Below, piece by piece: positions 8,839 through 16,851 of a stretch of DNA of 28,729 nucleotides. The number at the start of each line of letters is the position of its first letter. The stretch's first letter is position 1. Made by a program: the position numbers and the translations under genes. This DNA is from JBBTDV01 sp038042605 (GTDB lineage: Bacteria > Bdellovibrionota > UBA1018): positions 1 to 28,729 of the forward strand of contig CAYHPW010000033.1 of NCBI GenBank assembly GCA_964358645.1. The letters run 5' to 3'. The notes under the pieces are model-generated. The model ran no database searches, was not told the origin of the DNA, and was given only the letters and a program-made list of their open reading frames with translations.

Positions 8839-9831
8839 TCAAGAGAGAGAATCAGAGCACTCTTTCATCAGTTTTTCGATAATTAACTGCGCTGGGAGTA
8901 TTTCATTTATAAAAGCCACGCTCTGCCCGGCACCCCAGACCTCTTTCAAGTTAGGCGAATTTTTTGACCGCTGCGCTGATTCTTTAAGTAAACTTGCCCC
9001 GATATAAGTCCTTATCATCTTCACGTATTTCCTGGTCTTTGGATAACGAAACAACATGGACTCAATTGGATTAAGATCAAGTCCCATCTTTTTTACAGCA
9101 GGTGTATTAATAACGGCAGCAGGTGTGCCAGAAATCTTTTTTGACAAAACTATGTCCTCTGGTCCTGCTTCAAGAATAGCTTTCTTGTAAGCCTCACTTA
9201 CCTGGGCTTCGGTACTAGCGATGAACCTTGTGCCTAGCAGTGCGCCACTTGCGCCTAGAAGCATGACAGCGGCGAGCTGCTGACCGGTGGCGATCCCACC
9301 TGCAGCTATGACCGGGACTTTCAAATATTTTTTCAGATATGGTATCAAAACTAATGGTGAGATATTCCCTGCATGCCCCCCAGCCCCGGCACCAACAGCT
9401 ATTACGCCGTCAGCCCCTAGATCCTCGACTTTTTTTGCATACTCAAGATCAGTGACATCGCAGAACACTTTGCCTCCAATATCATGCATACGGCGTATTA
9501 CTTCTTTCGGATTGCCTAAAGAAGTAATAATCAGCGGGACTCGTTCTTTGATACAAACTTCAAGATCTTGGTATTGGCGCGTGTTGGCTTTGTTCACTAT
9601 CAGGTTGACGGCGAATGGTTTTGAAGTGCGAGCCTTGATCCGCACAATTGCTTCATGGAACTCACTGCTCTTTCGCCAGTTCAACGACGGGGTTGCACCA
9701 ATTCCTCCAGCCTCACTGACGGCGACAACAAGGTCCTCATTGCTGATAAGAAACATCGGGCCCGCAATTATAGGGTAGCGGCAACCGAGTAACGATATGA
9801 TATCCGTAGGAATATGTTTGGTGGATGGCAT
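8839..9831 (-). CDS. Nitronate monooxygenase / 2-nitropropane dioxygenase family flavoprotein
   Basis: A 330-residue FMN-dependent TIM-barrel protein. Diagnostic segments are GCRYPIIAGPM (16-26), EAGGIGATPS (40-49), the active-site region VGAGAGGHAGN (H153), and the phosphate-binding AAGGIATGQQLAAVMLLGASG (~176-196) with GTRFIAS next. Family members oxidise alkyl nitronates such as propionate-3-nitronate; others are FabK-type enoyl-ACP reductases. The GGHAG pattern and absence of other fab genes favour the first. It is the first gene of a two-gene unit with the MFS transporter, suggesting that uptake or export of a compound is linked to its oxidation. The physiological substrate is open. Confidence 0.88.
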   Translation of the reverse strand: MPSTKHIPTDIISLLGCRYPIIAGPMFLISNEDLVVAVSEAGGIGATPSLNWRKSSEFHEAIVRIKARTSKPFAVNLIVNKANTRQYQDLEVCIKERVPLIITSLGNPKEVIRRMHDIGGKVFCDVTDLEYAKKVEDLGADGVIAVGAGAGGHAGNISPLVLIPYLKKYLKVPVIAAGGIATGQQLAAVMLLGASGALLGTRFIASTEAQVSEAYKKAILEAGPEDIVLSKKISGTPAAVINTPAVKKMGLDLNPIESMLFRYPKTRKYVKMIRTYIGASLLKESAQRSKNSPNLKEVWGAGQSVAFINEILPAQLIIEKLMKECSDSLS

Positions 9832-9983
9832 ACTAAACCAATATTTACTAAATAAACCTGTCTAAGTCTCAGATTAACTTGAAGTTTCTCTCCATATAGC
9901 CCGCAACTCAAGAATTTTCTAATAATATCAATAAGCTATGAAGAGCTTCCTTGAAAATGAGCCATTATTCCGCTAAACTTCGA

Positions 9984-10011
9984 GCTTTAGCAAAGCCGAC
10001 TGACGGTTGCT
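9984..10011 (+). promoter_or_regulatory. Overlapping alternative hairpins before rocD
   Basis: Two small stem-loops share bases and cannot form together. The first is GCTTT-AGC-AAAGC (9984-9996). The second is AGCAA (9989-9993) pairing with TTGCT (10007-10011), with an inner CCG-ACTGA-CGG. They end 10 nt before the rocD ribosome site at 10022. They could tune translation, but short stems like these are common by chance. Confidence 0.3.
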
Positions 10012-10021
10012 GTGTGTAGGT

Positions 10022-10026
10022 GGGAG
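10022..10026 (+). promoter_or_regulatory. Ribosome binding site deciding the rocD start
   Basis: GGGAG placed 9 nt before GTG at 10036. It supports that GTG over the longer in-frame GTG at 10012, and leaves only 3 nt before the intervening TTG at 10030. Confidence 0.55.
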
Positions 10027-10035
10027 CTTTTGATT

Positions 10036-11235
10036 GTGCTAACTCAAGATGAACATTTAAAAATTATCGGGAAATATAGTGCCAGGAACTATGCCCCACT
10101 TCCAGTTGTAATCTCTCAAGCAGAGGGGGCCTGGGTTACTGATATTAACGGCAAGCGATATCTCGATATGCTGAGCGCTTATTCGGCTGTCAGCCATGGC
10201 CATCGCCATCCGGCTTTGGTTTGGGCCTTGATGGAACAGGCCAGCCGTGTTTGCCTGACTTCGCGCGCGTTTCACAATGACCAGTTCGCGCTGTTTTGTA
10301 AGGAGCTTGCCGAGTATTGCGGTTATGAAATAGTGCTGCCGATGAACACCGGAGCCGAGGCTGTTGAAACCGCTATAAAAGCGGTCCGCCGCTGGGGTTA
10401 TCGAAAGAAGCGAGTGCCGTCGGACAAGGCCGAGATCATAGCTTGTTCAAATAATTTCCATGGTAGAACGGTTTCAATAATAAGTTTTTCCACGGAAAAA
10501 GCCTACAGGGATGATTTTGGCCCTTTCACTCCCGGGTTTAAAGTCATTCCATTTGGAGATATTGGTTCGTTGCGTGAGGCAATCACACCTAACACTGTTG
10601 GCTTCCTTGTTGAACCAATCCAAGGAGAAGGTGGGATAATAATTCCTCCTGAAGGATATTTCAGGGCAGCAGCTGAGCTTTGCCGCGAGAACAATGTTCT
10701 ACTGATGCTTGATGAAATACAAACCGGGCTTGGCAGGACTGGGAAAAAATTCGGGTTTGAGCATGAAGGGATCCGTCCAGACATGCTTGTTTTAGGTAAA
10801 GCTCTTGGCGGCGGGATAATCCCTGTTTCTGCAGTTCTGGCCTCAAGCGAGATTCTTGGTGTGTTTGAACCAGGCAGCCACGGCAGCACGTTCGGCGGGA
10901 ACCCGCTTGCCTGCGCAGTGGGAAGAGCGGCATTAATCACCCTTGAAAAAGAGAGACTGCCCGAAAAAGCACGCGAACTAGGTGACCATCTTGTGGCTGA
11001 ACTTAAAAAAATAAAGAGTTCCAAAATTCGTGAAGTCAGAGGTCGTGGCCTGCTTGTGGGGATTGAGCTTAACTCCCAAGCCGGAGGGGCACGGCCTTAT
11101 TGCGAACGGCTCATGCATAAAGGTGTTCTTTGCAAGGAAACCCATGAGAATGTGATCAGGATAGCCCCTCCACTGGTGATTTCCCGGGAGGATTTGGACT
11201 GGGCCATCGAAAAATTTAAAGGAGAGTTGGTATGA
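10036..11235 (+). CDS. rocD: Ornithine--oxo-acid aminotransferase (RocD)
   Basis: A PLP enzyme that moves the delta-amino group of ornithine to 2-oxoglutarate, giving glutamate-5-semialdehyde and glutamate. The 399-residue product is class III aminotransferase throughout: YSARNYAPLPVVI near the N-terminus is typical of ornithine aminotransferases, then MNTGAEAVETAIK, NNFHGRT, EPIQGEGG, LLMLDEIQTGLGRTGK (Asp226 contacts the PLP ring nitrogen), and LVLGKALGGG with PLP-lysine Lys255, followed by HGSTFGGNPLA. The GTG start at 10036 is set by GGGAG upstream. It overlaps the next gene by 4 bp (ATGA), so the pair is translationally coupled. With the amidinohydrolase two genes down it makes an arginine-to-glutamate-semialdehyde route. 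A proline/P5C dehydrogenase to finish the path is not in the window. Confidence 0.93.
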   Translation: MLTQDEHLKIIGKYSARNYAPLPVVISQAEGAWVTDINGKRYLDMLSAYSAVSHGHRHPALVWALMEQASRVCLTSRAFHNDQFALFCKELAEYCGYEIVLPMNTGAEAVETAIKAVRRWGYRKKRVPSDKAEIIACSNNFHGRTVSIISFSTEKAYRDDFGPFTPGFKVIPFGDIGSLREAITPNTVGFLVEPIQGEGGIIIPPEGYFRAAAELCRENNVLLMLDEIQTGLGRTGKKFGFEHEGIRPDMLVLGKALGGGIIPVSAVLASSEILGVFEPGSHGSTFGGNPLACAVGRAALITLEKERLPEKARELGDHLVAELKKIKSSKIREVRGRGLLVGIELNSQAGGARPYCERLMHKGVLCKETHENVIRIAPPLVISREDLDWAIEKFKGELV

Positions 11236-12563
11236 CGAATAATTCAAAGAAAATAATTATAATGGGAGCCGCTGGAAGGGACTTCCACAACTTTAATGTA
11301 TATTTTAGGGATAACCCTGCTTATCAGGTCAAGGCGTTTACAGCTTTTCAAATCCCCAACATAGATAACCGCATGTACCCAAGGGAGCTTGCTGGCCGCC
11401 TATATCCAAACGGTATACCGATCTATCCAGAAGCAAATCTTCAGGAGCTCATACATAAGGATCAGGTGGAAGACGTTGTTTTCGCATACAGCGATGTCGC
11501 GTACGAAACAGTTATGCGCAAGAGCGCGATCGTCAACGCCGCAGGTGCGAATTTTATTTTAATGGGCCCGGCCTCAACGATGATACGTGCTAATAAACCA
11601 GTGATATCCGTATGCGCCGTACGCACAGGGTGCGGTAAAAGCCAAACCACCAGGGCAGTGGCCGGCCTGATCAGAAAGCGCGGGAAAAAAATCGCTATAA
11701 TACGCCACCCCATGCCTTATGGTGATTTAAACGCCCAACGTTGCCAACGGTTCGTGACGATGGACGATCTGGATAAACATAAATGCACGATTGAAGAGAG
11801 AGAGGAATACGAAGCCCATATCCAGCAAGGCTATACGGTTTTTGCGGGCGTGGATTATGCTGATATTCTCCGCAGCGCTGAAAATGAAGCTGACATAATC
11901 ATATGGGACGGCGGTAACAATGACCTGCCCTTTTACAAGCCAGACCTGCACTTCGTGCTTGTTGATCCGCACCGTCCTGGACATGAGTTAAGATATTATC
12001 CTGGTGAAGCTAATTTCCGCATGGCGCAGGTTTCGATCATAAGCAAGTCGAATACCGCAAGCGCCGAGGGGATTTTGCGCGTTCGCGACAGCATACAAAA
12101 GTGCAATCCTACCTCACGTGTTATTGAGGCAGGATCGGTTATAAATGTTCCAAATCCTGAGTCAATCAAGGGTAAGCGCGTGCTAGTTATTGAAGATGGC
12201 CCCACGCTCACTCACGGCGAGATGACCTATGGTGCAGCTGCGGTCGCGGCTCGCCAGTATGGTGCGGCTGAGCTTGTTGATCCAAGACCATATGCTGTTG
12301 GTTCTATTAAAAAGACATTTGAATCATACAGCCATCTTAAAGATATATTGCCGGCCATGGGCTATGGCGACAAACAGATGCGCGAACTTAAGGAGACAAT
12401 AAACGCCGTACCATGCGATCTTGTTTTGGTTGGGACACCGCTTGATCTAGGCCGGTTGTTAAATGATACTCGGCACCCGATGTTGCGAGTTACATATGAT
12501 CTTGATGACAAGAGTGCCGCAGAAATTGATGAAATCCTGGGCAGTTTTTTGGCGAAAACTTGA
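11232..12563 (+). CDS. P-loop protein of the cyclic 2,3-diphosphoglycerate synthetase-like family
   Basis: A 443-residue protein I match to the family named after archaeal cyclic 2,3-diphosphoglycerate synthetase (cPGS), based on overall pattern. Residues 1-118 form a Rossmann-like domain (KKIIIMGAAGRDFHNFNVYFRDN). A nucleotide-binding domain follows with a P-loop CAVRTGCGKSQTTR (Lys136); the first Gly of a classical Walker A is replaced by Val. Later motifs are AIIRHPMPYGDL, IIWDGGNNDLPF, which resembles Walker B, and VEPIDGPTLTHG-like VIEDGPTLTHGEM. In bacteria this family is usually annotated only as a GTPase, and cyclic 2,3-DPG is not a known bacterial solute, so that function is unlikely here. 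It is coupled by ATGA to rocD and by a short gap to the amidinohydrolase, implying a role in arginine/ornithine breakdown. Its activity is unknown. Confidence 0.8.
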   Translation: MTNNSKKIIIMGAAGRDFHNFNVYFRDNPAYQVKAFTAFQIPNIDNRMYPRELAGRLYPNGIPIYPEANLQELIHKDQVEDVVFAYSDVAYETVMRKSAIVNAAGANFILMGPASTMIRANKPVISVCAVRTGCGKSQTTRAVAGLIRKRGKKIAIIRHPMPYGDLNAQRCQRFVTMDDLDKHKCTIEEREEYEAHIQQGYTVFAGVDYADILRSAENEADIIIWDGGNNDLPFYKPDLHFVLVDPHRPGHELRYYPGEANFRMAQVSIISKSNTASAEGILRVRDSIQKCNPTSRVIEAGSVINVPNPESIKGKRVLVIEDGPTLTHGEMTYGAAAVAARQYGAAELVDPRPYAVGSIKKTFESYSHLKDILPAMGYGDKQMRELKETINAVPCDLVLVGTPLDLGRLLNDTRHPMLRVTYDLDDKSAAEIDEILGSFLAKT

Positions 12564-12565
12564 AC

Positions 12566-13441
12566 ATGCCACAAGTCATTTCATCGGTTGACCAGCTTAA
12601 GAAGATGCCGCTTCCGTCTGAGGTATTGATGTGTCCGCCGGATTATTTTGACGTAATTGATGTCAAAAATCCGTTTATGGAAGGCCAGGTCGGCAATGTT
12701 GATCGTTCTCTCGCCCGCAGGCAATGGGATGACTTGAAAGAAGCTTTCACCTCGGTAGGGGTGAAGGTGAATCTGATAAAACCCGTTAAAGACCGCGAGG
12801 ACATGGTCTTTTGCGCAAACCAGACCTTCGTCGGTCTAGATGCCGATAGAAAACGTTTATGTGTTTTAAGTCATATGAAGCACCCTTCCCGCCGCGCAGA
12901 AGTCCCTGCATTTGCGGATTGGTTTAATGCCAACGGTTACAAGGTAGTATCGCTCCCACAGAATGATTCAGTTTTATTCGAAGGCTCCGGAGATACATTA
13001 TGGCATCCAGGACGGGCGTTGATATGGGGGGGATATGGACACAGGACAAACCCGGAGGTTTATTCCTCGATTTCAGATTTTTTCGGTGCCCCGGTAATTA
13101 CATTGGAACTCAAAACCGAACGTTTTTATCATCTTGACACTTGCTTTTGCCCAATTGATGAAAAGACCGTCCTTGTTTATCCGCCATCTTTGACTGACAA
13201 AGGTATGGCCTTAATACGTAAAATTTTTTCTGATGTCATTGTGGTAAATCAGTATGAAGCGATGGAACGCATGGCCTGTAATGCCGCTGCGTTTCTTAGT
13301 AAACATGTCGTGATTCAGCGCGGCTCGGAACAAGTTAATCAAGAGCTTCGCCGCCGAGGATTCAAAGTAACCGAGGTTGAAACCAGCGAATACATGAAAT
13401 CAGGTGGCAGTGTCTTCTGTATGAAGATGACACTTTTTTAA
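12566..13441 (+). CDS. Amidinohydrolase of the arginine deiminase/DDAH superfamily, ArgZ-like arginine dihydrolase candidate
   Basis: A 291-residue guanidino-modifying enzyme. The superfamily triad is visible: acidic residue in FEGSGDTLWHP (Glu139 or Asp143), His189 in FYHLDTCF, and nucleophile Cys285 in SGGSVFC near the C-terminus. The N-terminal MCPPDYFDVIDVKNPFM and the FCANQTF motif (Asn85) resemble the arginine dihydrolase domain of cyanobacterial ArgZ/AgrE, which converts arginine to ornithine, CO2 and two NH3. Alternatives are dimethylarginine hydrolase or plain arginine deiminase. Context supports arginine-to-ornithine: rocD is in the same operon, and no carbamoyltransferase or carbamate kinase, which a deiminase pathway would need, is here. 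I use ATG 12566, just after the previous stop; the upstream TTG (12560) is less likely. No strong ribosome site is seen, suggesting coupling. Confidence 0.8.
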   Translation: MPQVISSVDQLKKMPLPSEVLMCPPDYFDVIDVKNPFMEGQVGNVDRSLARRQWDDLKEAFTSVGVKVNLIKPVKDREDMVFCANQTFVGLDADRKRLCVLSHMKHPSRRAEVPAFADWFNANGYKVVSLPQNDSVLFEGSGDTLWHPGRALIWGGYGHRTNPEVYSSISDFFGAPVITLELKTERFYHLDTCFCPIDEKTVLVYPPSLTDKGMALIRKIFSDVIVVNQYEAMERMACNAAAFLSKHVVIQRGSEQVNQELRRRGFKVTEVETSEYMKSGGSVFCMKMTLF

Positions 13442-13501
13442 ATCTGATAGATCAAGCCTGACACATCTACAATAAAAACATCCGCTGCCGATATATTCAA
13501 A

Positions 13502-13529
13502 GTGGCATAAGCCACGGTAACTTATTTTT
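13502..13529 (+). terminator. Possible weak terminator of the arginine operon
   Basis: Perfect 5-bp hairpin GTGGC-ATAA-GCCAC (13502-13515), followed after 8 nt by TTATTTTTG. The gap between stem and T tract is too long for a good intrinsic terminator. It could equally be a 5' leader hairpin of the lipoprotein gene that begins at 13545. Confidence 0.3.
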
Positions 13530-13531
13530 GT

Positions 13532-13535
13532 GGAG
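13532..13535 (+). promoter_or_regulatory. Ribosome binding site deciding the lipoprotein start
   Basis: GGAG with 9 nt to ATG 13545. It favours that ATG over the in-frame GTG (13530) and ATG (13536), and the resulting N-terminus is a clean lipoprotein signal. Confidence 0.55.
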
Positions 13536-13544
13536 ATGGATGAA

Positions 13545-15050
13545 ATGAATAACAAGATTATTATAGTTCCAATACTTGCTTTAGTAACCATGACCATGTC
13601 ATGTGGTGATGATAGTGCGTCTAATAGTTCTTCAGCAGCTAGCGCTATACCAGCGATGGCTGTTACATCACCAACAGCCAGCCGTTCTTCTTCAGCGAGT
13701 CTACACCTTAAAAAAAGTTTCTGGGCAAAAGTAAGGGTGAATTTACTTAAGGTTTTAAATCCAAGCTCCGTGGCTGAAGAAACAACTCAACCAACCGACG
13801 TCAAGCCGATGGATCAGATGGTGAGCGACTTAAAAAATGATATTCAGGGCAGTGACCCGGCTGCGCTTGCGGCAAAGATAGGTAATATGACAGCAACATC
13901 ATATCGAGCTCCATGTTACGGCCCGGCTTGGGTGGATAATGCGACGGGTGTTTCAGTGAATCGTCCAACCGGAGATTTAGGGATGGTCTATGACACCGCA
14001 AGTAACACTGATCTTATGGCTTGTTCTGCGTCTCAGTTAAATGCCTTAATAGGAAGCGCCCCTCAATTTTTAAACAAGCTTATAAAACTCCAAGCAACGA
14101 TGATTGCAGCCATGAACAAGGCTGACAAAGATTTGCCGCCGGCTGGTGAAAAGGTGGATGCAAAGCCTGATATGCCAACAATACCTGGTATAACAATCAC
14201 AACAGCTGAAGTTAATCGTTTGGCAGACCGCGCTGATGGAAAAGCGGTTTATAAATCAATAATTGCATTCACAGATCCAGTCTCAAAAACAGGAAGCGTA
14301 ACAGTGTGGCACACACCTTTGAATGGCGATAATACCAATTTCACAGGACTCATCCAAGCTATTGTGCCTCATACACCATCAATGGGTGATCCAAACGCAG
14401 CAGCCTACAGAGGGATGTCTATGGTTTATGAACAAGTCGATGGCGTAATTAAGTATGCACTAGATATGGCAGCGAACCGCACAACAAGTTCGCAAGATTT
14501 TTTCAGCACAACAACGGGCAGAGTTGATTTTTCAAAAGCCTCGTTTGGTGAGGATGGTAATCGCATAATTGCACAGTTTAACGAAAACACAAATGCTGTA
14601 ACCATGCATTACGCTTGGCAAGCCGGTGAGCAGGACAATTCGGCAAGAGCATTCGCCGTGGAAATCGCAGCCGGGACCAAAGGCTCGCAAACCGGCGTGG
14701 CATATTATGGCTTTGGCGCCGATATAGCGACACTCACTGATAATGTTAGCACGCCGTGGATGACCAAAATGCATTGCAATTGGTTAAACAATCTCGCATC
14801 AGGCCCATCAGTTGCGAAAATCCAAAGTCAGACGTTTCAGCAAGATACCAACGGGGCCTTCGTGCCGGTTAACAGCAAACTTGATTTTGCACCAACGGAT
14901 ACATGCGTAAAAGCCGATGCCTTTACAATCAGCAACGCAATGCCCACGTTCTTTAATGGAAGCCGAACAATAAGCGCACACGAACTTGTATCCGTCGGTG
15001 ACCTTGGCAGTGTTTCGGCTGTGACTGCACCGACATACGCATTACCGTAG
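13545..15050 (+). CDS. Hypothetical lipoprotein
   Basis: I do not recognise a family. The 501-residue product starts with a lipoprotein signal peptide (MNNKIIIVPILALVTMTMSC, lipid-modified Cys20). A Ser/Ala/Thr-rich low-complexity linker follows (~24-55), as is usual for surface-tethered proteins. The rest is a soluble domain with a mixed helix/strand look, a YRAPCYGPAW motif and four to five further cysteines (in SYRAPCYG, LMACSAS, KMHCNWL, TDTCVKA) that may form disulfides. It stands alone on the plus strand and converges with another lipoprotein gene 15 bp away. Codon use looks like that of its neighbours. Likely an envelope protein of lineage-restricted distribution; function unknown. Confidence 0.75.
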   Translation: MNNKIIIVPILALVTMTMSCGDDSASNSSSAASAIPAMAVTSPTASRSSSASLHLKKSFWAKVRVNLLKVLNPSSVAEETTQPTDVKPMDQMVSDLKNDIQGSDPAALAAKIGNMTATSYRAPCYGPAWVDNATGVSVNRPTGDLGMVYDTASNTDLMACSASQLNALIGSAPQFLNKLIKLQATMIAAMNKADKDLPPAGEKVDAKPDMPTIPGITITTAEVNRLADRADGKAVYKSIIAFTDPVSKTGSVTVWHTPLNGDNTNFTGLIQAIVPHTPSMGDPNAAAYRGMSMVYEQVDGVIKYALDMAANRTTSSQDFFSTTTGRVDFSKASFGEDGNRIIAQFNENTNAVTMHYAWQAGEQDNSARAFAVEIAAGTKGSQTGVAYYGFGADIATLTDNVSTPWMTKMHCNWLNNLASGPSVAKIQSQTFQQDTNGAFVPVNSKLDFAPTDTCVKADAFTISNAMPTFFNGSRTISAHELVSVGDLGSVSAVTAPTYALP

Positions 15051-15065
15051 TAATGCATTTACTGC

Positions 15066-16217
15066 TCAAAGCTTGATGGCGCCGTAGCCCCAGCAAGACT
15101 GGTTTCTGTTACTGTATCTTCCTTGATGGGTTTGCCGCTGAAAGCTGGAATATTCGCAGTTGGCTTTATCTGTTGATCCACCACTTGTGGCGCATTTAAG
15201 CATGTACGTACTGTTTCCATTGTCAGCTAAGCTTTCTATGGCGTATCCAGCCTCTGCTGGTTCTCCGCCGCCATCAGCGCCCTCGGTGGCAAAACGCGTG
15301 GTGATCCCACCAAGATAAGTGCCGGATGTTGGATGAAAGAACAACGAGTAAACAGCCGAGTTTGCTGAATTGCTGTCATCCACCGAATCATCACTCCCAT
15401 CGCTGTTACAGACATGCAAAATGCTATACATGATATAGCGCTCAACAGATGGAGTGATCTCTTCGGTCGTGGCAAAAAAACGCGGTATCGATGCGCAAAC
15501 AAATGCGCCGCTGGTTACGATGTTTGTATCGCTGTTTATCGTGCCAGTGCAGTCTGTTGACCAATAACGAGAACCATTTGTCCCGCCAAAGCCAGCGCGC
15601 CCAAGATGCGTAGGATCCAAATAGACATAGATAGTTATCGGTTGGTCCTGGGTGAGAGTCAGTGGGGCAGCGAACGTAAGCTCCGATCTGCTGCTTTTTA
15701 TGGTAACTGGCTGATCTGCCGGAGACACATCCGAGCTTTGAACAAGATCCTGCGAACCGGTCACATATCTGGTGCCGTGGTAAATTTCAAATGAAGACTT
15801 GATGTATGCAGTATAATTTGAATCAGAAGCGCTGGTGAATACAACACGCAGCCCGGTGTAGGTGCCTGGCGCGACTTTCCCTTCTGATGTAGTGAGTAAT
15901 GCCTCCTGTGATGCGCTGGGAGTGACTGTTACCAATTCGTTGCCGTCAAAGATAACGCCTTTGCCACTCCCAGGATCTGGCAAAAATTCCACTCTGCTCA
16001 CTGGGAACTTATATGATGAAGGCGTGAATGTAATAGTATTCAGCGTATTAGCAGATGAATTAGAAGTAGTTGCCGCCAAAACTCCCGAAGATGGGGACGC
16101 TACTTTTATGAATTTCACAGTGACAGGCGCGGTGGGCTCATCTTTTCCACAGGCAGCGATTAAAGCTGTGGATATTAAAACAACAATCATTTTTAACCAG
16201 CAGTGCTTGATCTTCAC
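15066..16217 (-). CDS. Hypothetical lipoprotein with beta-rich domain
   Basis: A 383-residue protein starting at GTG 16217 with an AAGGAG site 6-11 nt upstream. The N-terminus is a lipoprotein signal (lipobox LIAAC, Cys23). The mature region is Ser/Thr-rich and probably all-beta, with FIKVASPSSG, YKFPVSRVEFLPD and GTYTGLRVVFTSASDSNYTAYI. The last of these recalls DUF4382-like lipoproteins that hold GxYxxLRV strands, but I am not sure. Cysteines in DCTGTI, AFVCAS, HVCNSDG, LKCATS, NCEYS and QSCWG suggest disulfides. The stretch DDSVDDSNSAN is acidic and may bind a metal or be a linker. It converges with the other lipoprotein gene, and both have no recognisable partner. Function unknown. Confidence 0.75.
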   Translation of the reverse strand: MKIKHCWLKMIVVLISTALIAACGKDEPTAPVTVKFIKVASPSSGVLAATTSNSSANTLNTITFTPSSYKFPVSRVEFLPDPGSGKGVIFDGNELVTVTPSASQEALLTTSEGKVAPGTYTGLRVVFTSASDSNYTAYIKSSFEIYHGTRYVTGSQDLVQSSDVSPADQPVTIKSSRSELTFAAPLTLTQDQPITIYVYLDPTHLGRAGFGGTNGSRYWSTDCTGTINSDTNIVTSGAFVCASIPRFFATTEEITPSVERYIMYSILHVCNSDGSDDSVDDSNSANSAVYSLFFHPTSGTYLGGITTRFATEGADGGGEPAEAGYAIESLADNGNSTYMLKCATSGGSTDKANCEYSSFQRQTHQGRYSNRNQSCWGYGAIKL

Positions 16218-16386
16218 GGTGTGCTCCTTAAAATATTTTTAATTATGTTCTTATCAAATGATGTTCGCCAGGTTTTAAAAAGCAATATTTTTTATTAGTT
16301 TTATTTCATTTTAAATTATCAATCAGTCGCCATATACTTTTTAAAATATGCGCAAGTGTAATAAGCGAAGTTGTTTTTAACTGCTG

Positions 16387-16839
16387 ATGAGAGCGGTAAT
16401 ACAACGGGTAAAAGAAGCTGAAGTAATTGTCGATGGCCCTGGCGGCGTACCCGGAAGTATATCTAAAATAGGTCATGGAGTTCTTACTCTTTTAGGCGTC
16501 GAGCATGGTGATGACGACGTAAAACTTGAAAAACTCATACAAAAAATCTGCAATCTTCGGATATTCGAGGACAAGGAAGGCAAGATGAATCTTTCTTTGC
16601 TTGAAACCGGCGGTGCGCATATGATCGTGTCACAATTTACGTTGGCTGCAGATTGCAAAAGCGGCAGGCGGCCTTCTTTTATCAAGGCAGCCCCGCCGAA
16701 TCTGGCGAAGTTGCTATATGAAAAGGCGCTGCTAGTCAGCGAGGCACAGGGCATTATGACTGTTGGCGGTGTTTTCCAGGCGCATATGAAGGTATCCATT
16801 GTTAACGATGGGCCTGTTACATTCGTTTTGGAGGTTTAA
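16387..16839 (+). CDS. dtd: D-aminoacyl-tRNA deacylase (Dtd)
   Basis: A 150-residue dimeric enzyme that removes D-amino acids, and also glycine mischarged on tRNA-Ala, from tRNAs. Motifs: MRAVIQRV start, FEDKEGKMNLSL, VSQFTLAADCKSGRRPSF (SQFTL 82-86) and the cross-subunit Gly-Pro motif in NDGPVTF (140-146). The usual GxFGAxM preceding that motif reads GVFQAHM here, a Gly to Gln change of uncertain effect. Length is standard. It diverges from the lipoprotein gene across an AT-rich 169-bp gap that presumably has both promoters. I see no ribosome site before the ATG. It converges with the coiled-coil gene 12 bp downstream. Confidence 0.93.
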   Translation: MRAVIQRVKEAEVIVDGPGGVPGSISKIGHGVLTLLGVEHGDDDVKLEKLIQKICNLRIFEDKEGKMNLSLLETGGAHMIVSQFTLAADCKSGRRPSFIKAAPPNLAKLLYEKALLVSEAQGIMTVGGVFQAHMKVSIVNDGPVTFVLEV

Positions 16840-16851
16840 AAAGAAAGGCTC

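Noticed and set aside
10503..11024. 173-residue minus-strand frame opposite rocD
   Set aside because: rocD has all PLP-enzyme motifs on the other strand; the frame has no independent support.
11232..12563. Calling the P-loop protein a true cyclic 2,3-diphosphoglycerate synthetase
   Set aside because: That solute is known from methanogenic archaea; context is arginine catabolism and bacterial members lack evidence for this reaction.
15049..15063. Near-palindrome AGTAATGCATTTACT between the convergent lipoprotein genes
   Set aside because: AT-rich, imperfect and without a T tract on either side, so not a credible terminator.
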